From Sediminibacterium ginsengisoli (GTDB lineage: Bacteria; Bacteroidota; Bacteroidia; Chitinophagales; Chitinophagaceae): a stretch of 14,750 nucleotides of DNA. Each line of letters begins with the position of its first letter. Position 1 is the first letter of the stretch. The position numbers and the translations under genes are program-made. The stretch is taken from contig CAMAQW010000020.1 in the NCBI GenBank assembly GCA_945860335.1, positions 1-14,750 of the forward strand. Reading direction: 5' to 3'. The notes beneath the pieces are model-generated. The model was not told where the DNA came from. It saw nothing but the letters and a program-made list of their open reading frames with translations, and searched no databases. This document shows positions 13,593 through 14,750 of this stretch, in pieces.

Positions 13593-13712
13593 AGAGCTGT
13601 TTTCCAATGACTGGTTAATTAAAACGAGTTGTTGTTGACAGTTGACGAATTTATAAGAACTCTTGTGATGGTTTATCTTAGGCAGTTGCAGTTAAGCAGC
13701 TAAGACAGCTTA

Positions 13713-14018
13713 TCAAGCTTTAATTTCAACTTCTACACCAGAAGGCAAGTCTAATTTACTTAGCGCATCTACAGTTTTTGAAGAAGACGTGTAAATATCC
13801 AACAAACGCTTGTGCGTTGCGAGTTGGAATTGCTCACGGCTTTTCTTATTTACGTGTGGTGAACGAAGAACAGTAAAGATTCTTTTGTGTGTTGGCAAAG
13901 GAATAGGACCTGTTACTACGGCACCTGTGCTGCGTACAGTTTTTACGATTTTTTCTGCAGATTTATCTACTAGATTGTGATCGTAAGATTGTAATTTGAT
14001 TCTGATTCGTTGAGACAT
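13713..14018 (-). CDS. rpsJ: 30S ribosomal protein S10 (uS10)
   Basis: A 30S head protein with S3 and S14; in E. coli it also acts as NusE in antitermination. It has 101 residues beginning MSQRIRIKLQSYDHNLVDKS. The signature AVVTGPIPLPTHKRIFTVLR lies at about 33-52 and includes the exposed loop. Next come SPHVNKKSREQFQLATHKRL and the C-terminus DLPSGVEVEIKA. Length is normal. It is the first gene of the S10 cluster, with its own promoter and a leader of about 25 bases. A long spacer separates it from rplC. Confidence 0.97.
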   Translation of the reverse strand: MSQRIRIKLQSYDHNLVDKSAEKIVKTVRSTGAVVTGPIPLPTHKRIFTVLRSPHVNKKSREQFQLATHKRLLDIYTSSSKTVDALSKLDLPSGVEVEIKA

Positions 14019-14024
14019 AGTCGA

Positions 14025-14047
14025 AACCCAATTTTCTTATTGGGGTT
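14025..14047 (-). promoter_or_regulatory. Short hairpin in the rpsJ 5' leader
   Basis: On the minus strand CCCAAT (14044-14039) pairs with ATTGGG (14032-14027) around an AAGAAA loop. Two further A-T pairs can form past a bulged C. It begins 4 bases after the -7 element and ends 8 bases before the ATG, so it would occupy nearly the whole leader. The purine-rich loop could be an initiation contact; this is inferred. Confidence 0.5.
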
Positions 14048-14048
14048 G

Positions 14049-14079
14049 CAAAGGTAAGGGACTGTAATCAGATGGTCAA
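14049..14079 (-). promoter_or_regulatory. Promoter of the S10 ribosomal-protein cluster
   Basis: On the minus strand TTG (14079-14077) is followed by exactly 20 bases and TACCTTTG (14056-14049), an ideal match to the Bacteroidota primary-sigma consensus. Transcription should start near 14043, giving a leader of about 25 bases before rpsJ. A/T runs at 14081-14124 upstream could help RNA polymerase bind. It lies downstream of the fusA terminator, so the cluster is transcribed apart from fusA. Confidence 0.85.
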
Positions 14080-14129
14080 GAAAAAAACAATAATTTTTAA
14101 GAAAAAAGCTGTTTTTTTTCAAAATAGTT

Positions 14130-14167
14130 AAAAAAACAAGCCCCACTCCGATTTGGAGCAGGGCTTG
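14130..14167 (-). terminator. Intrinsic terminator of fusA
   Basis: On the minus strand a 13-bp stem (14167-14155 with 14149-14137, beginning CAAGCCC and closing GGGCTTG, with two G-U pairs) encloses a 5-base loop. Seven T follow at 14136-14130. It lies 37 bases after the fusA stop codon. This is a strong intrinsic terminator separating fusA from the S10 promoter. Confidence 0.9.
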
Positions 14168-14204
14168 GGCTTTAAAACACTTATAAATCAATAAGATAGT
14201 TACC

Positions 14205-14750
14205 TTATTCTTCGATTTTAACTTTACCCTTGTTTTTCGCCATTACCTCTTCAGCAACGTTGTTTGGTGCTGGGTTGTAATGAGAGAACTCCATGGTTGA
14301 AGTAGCACGTCCAGAAGACAATGAACGAAGTTGGGTTACATAACCAAACATTTCACTAAGTGGCACTTTCGCCTTGATAACTTGTAAGTTAGCACGGCTG
14401 TCCATACCTTCCAGCATACCACGGCGACGGTTTAAGTCACCAGTAACGTCTCCCATGTACTGATCAGGTGTTAACACCTCAACTTTCATGATTGGCTCAA
14501 GTAAAGTTGGTTTAGCTCTGCGACCCGCTTCGCGGAAGGCAGATTTAGCACACAATTCAAAAGACATAGAATCAGAATCCACATCGTGGTATGAACCATC
14601 AAATACACGCACTTTCATGTTATTCACTGGATAACCAGCTAAAACACCTGTACCCATTGAAGTTTCAAAACCTTTTTGGATCGCTGGAACAAATTCTTTA
14701 GGGATAGAACCACCAAACAAATCGTTTACGAATTGGAAATGCTTGCCTTC
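14205..14750 (-). CDS. fusA: Translation elongation factor G, C-terminal part (cut by the right edge)
   Basis: The GTPase that drives tRNA-mRNA translocation on the ribosome. Only the last 181 residues are in the window; the frame is open to base 14750, so the gene continues beyond it. The visible part covers the end of domain IV (LFGGSIPKEFVPAIQKGF, GVLAGYPV, GSYHDVDSDSMSFEL) and domain V (LLEPIMKVEV, GDLNRRRGMLEGM, VPLSEMFGYVTQLRSLSSGR). These are clear EF-G motifs rather than TetM, LepA or BipA. The C-terminal tail is lysine-rich (MAKNKGKVKIEE). The G domain is outside the window. Its place upstream of rpsJ is the common str-S10 arrangement, but here a terminator and a new promoter separate the two. 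Confidence 0.95.
   Translation of the reverse strand, partial: EGKHFQFVNDLFGGSIPKEFVPAIQKGFETSMGTGVLAGYPVNNMKVRVFDGSYHDVDSDSMSFELCAKSAFREAGRRAKPTLLEPIMKVEVLTPDQYMGDVTGDLNRRRGMLEGMDSRANLQVIKAKVPLSEMFGYVTQLRSLSSGRATSTMEFSHYNPAPNNVAEEVMAKNKGKVKIEE

Larger units (their letters stand above)
13382..13712 (-). promoter_or_regulatory. 331-base structured spacer between rpsJ and rplC (candidate rplC leader)
   Basis: No credible gene and no consensus promoter is visible here. On the minus strand at least four inverted repeats occur: an 8-bp stem at 13674-13681/13700-13707 just after rpsJ; an 11-bp stem at 13552-13578; a 10-bp stem at 13519-13544; and a 5-bp stem with a GGG loop at 13394-13406, which ends 12 bases before the L3 start. 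TACCGGTA at 13510-13517 is an 8-base palindrome. Other spacers within the cluster are 11-141 bases. The most likely role is a cis-acting r-protein control or mRNA-processing region; this is inferred. Confidence 0.5.

Noticed and set aside
13970..14191. 73-codon minus-strand frame over the rpsJ leader
   Set aside because: It spans the fusA terminator, the S10 promoter and the rpsJ start in another frame, so it cannot be a real gene.
1..14750. tRNA or rRNA genes, CRISPR arrays, insertion sequences, phage genes
   Set aside because: None seen: no cloverleaf-like sequence in spacers, no regularly spaced repeats, no transposase or integrase frames.

Overview
This window is the core of a bacterial ribosomal-protein gene cluster (S10 followed by spc). 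All genes read on the minus strand, so transcription runs from high to low coordinates. Base composition is AT-rich. No start codon has a usable Shine-Dalgarno sequence; starts follow A/T-rich leaders instead. The best promoter matches the Bacteroidota consensus (TTG, about 20 bases, TAnnTTTG). Together with the sequences of L2, L3 and S14, this points to the phylum Bacteroidota, perhaps a Chitinophaga-like lineage, although the finer placement is a guess.

Layout in transcription order. The 3' part of fusA (EF-G) enters at the right edge and ends in a strong intrinsic terminator. A Bacteroidota-type promoter at 14049-14079 then starts the S10 cluster: rpsJ, rplC, rplD, rplW, rplB, rpsS, rplV, rpsC, rplP, rpmC, rpsQ. 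It runs directly into the spc genes rplN, rplX, rplE, rpsN, rpsH, rplF, rplR, rpsE, rpmD, rplO and secY. After secY come map (methionine aminopeptidase), a flavoprotein of the HI0933/BaiN family, and the first 32 codons of an unrecognised gene that has its own promoter and is cut by the left edge.

The proteins act together. The r-proteins build the 30S and 50S subunits. EF-G drives translocation. SecY is the channel for nascent chains crossing or entering the inner membrane. MAP removes the initiator methionine. The flavoprotein has no obvious link to translation. infA, rpmJ and the alpha-operon genes (rpsM, rpsK, rpsD, rpoA, rplQ), which often follow secY/map in this phylum, are not seen downstream.

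The genes are conventional, and I found no new multi-gene system. The points worth a second look are non-coding: a 331-base, hairpin-rich spacer between rpsJ and rplC; a terminator-like hairpin inside the spc operon between rpmD and rplO, followed by a degenerate promoter; an intrinsic terminator squeezed between secY and map; a recurring short hairpin immediately downstream of promoters; and an Arg/Gly-rich tail on S3.
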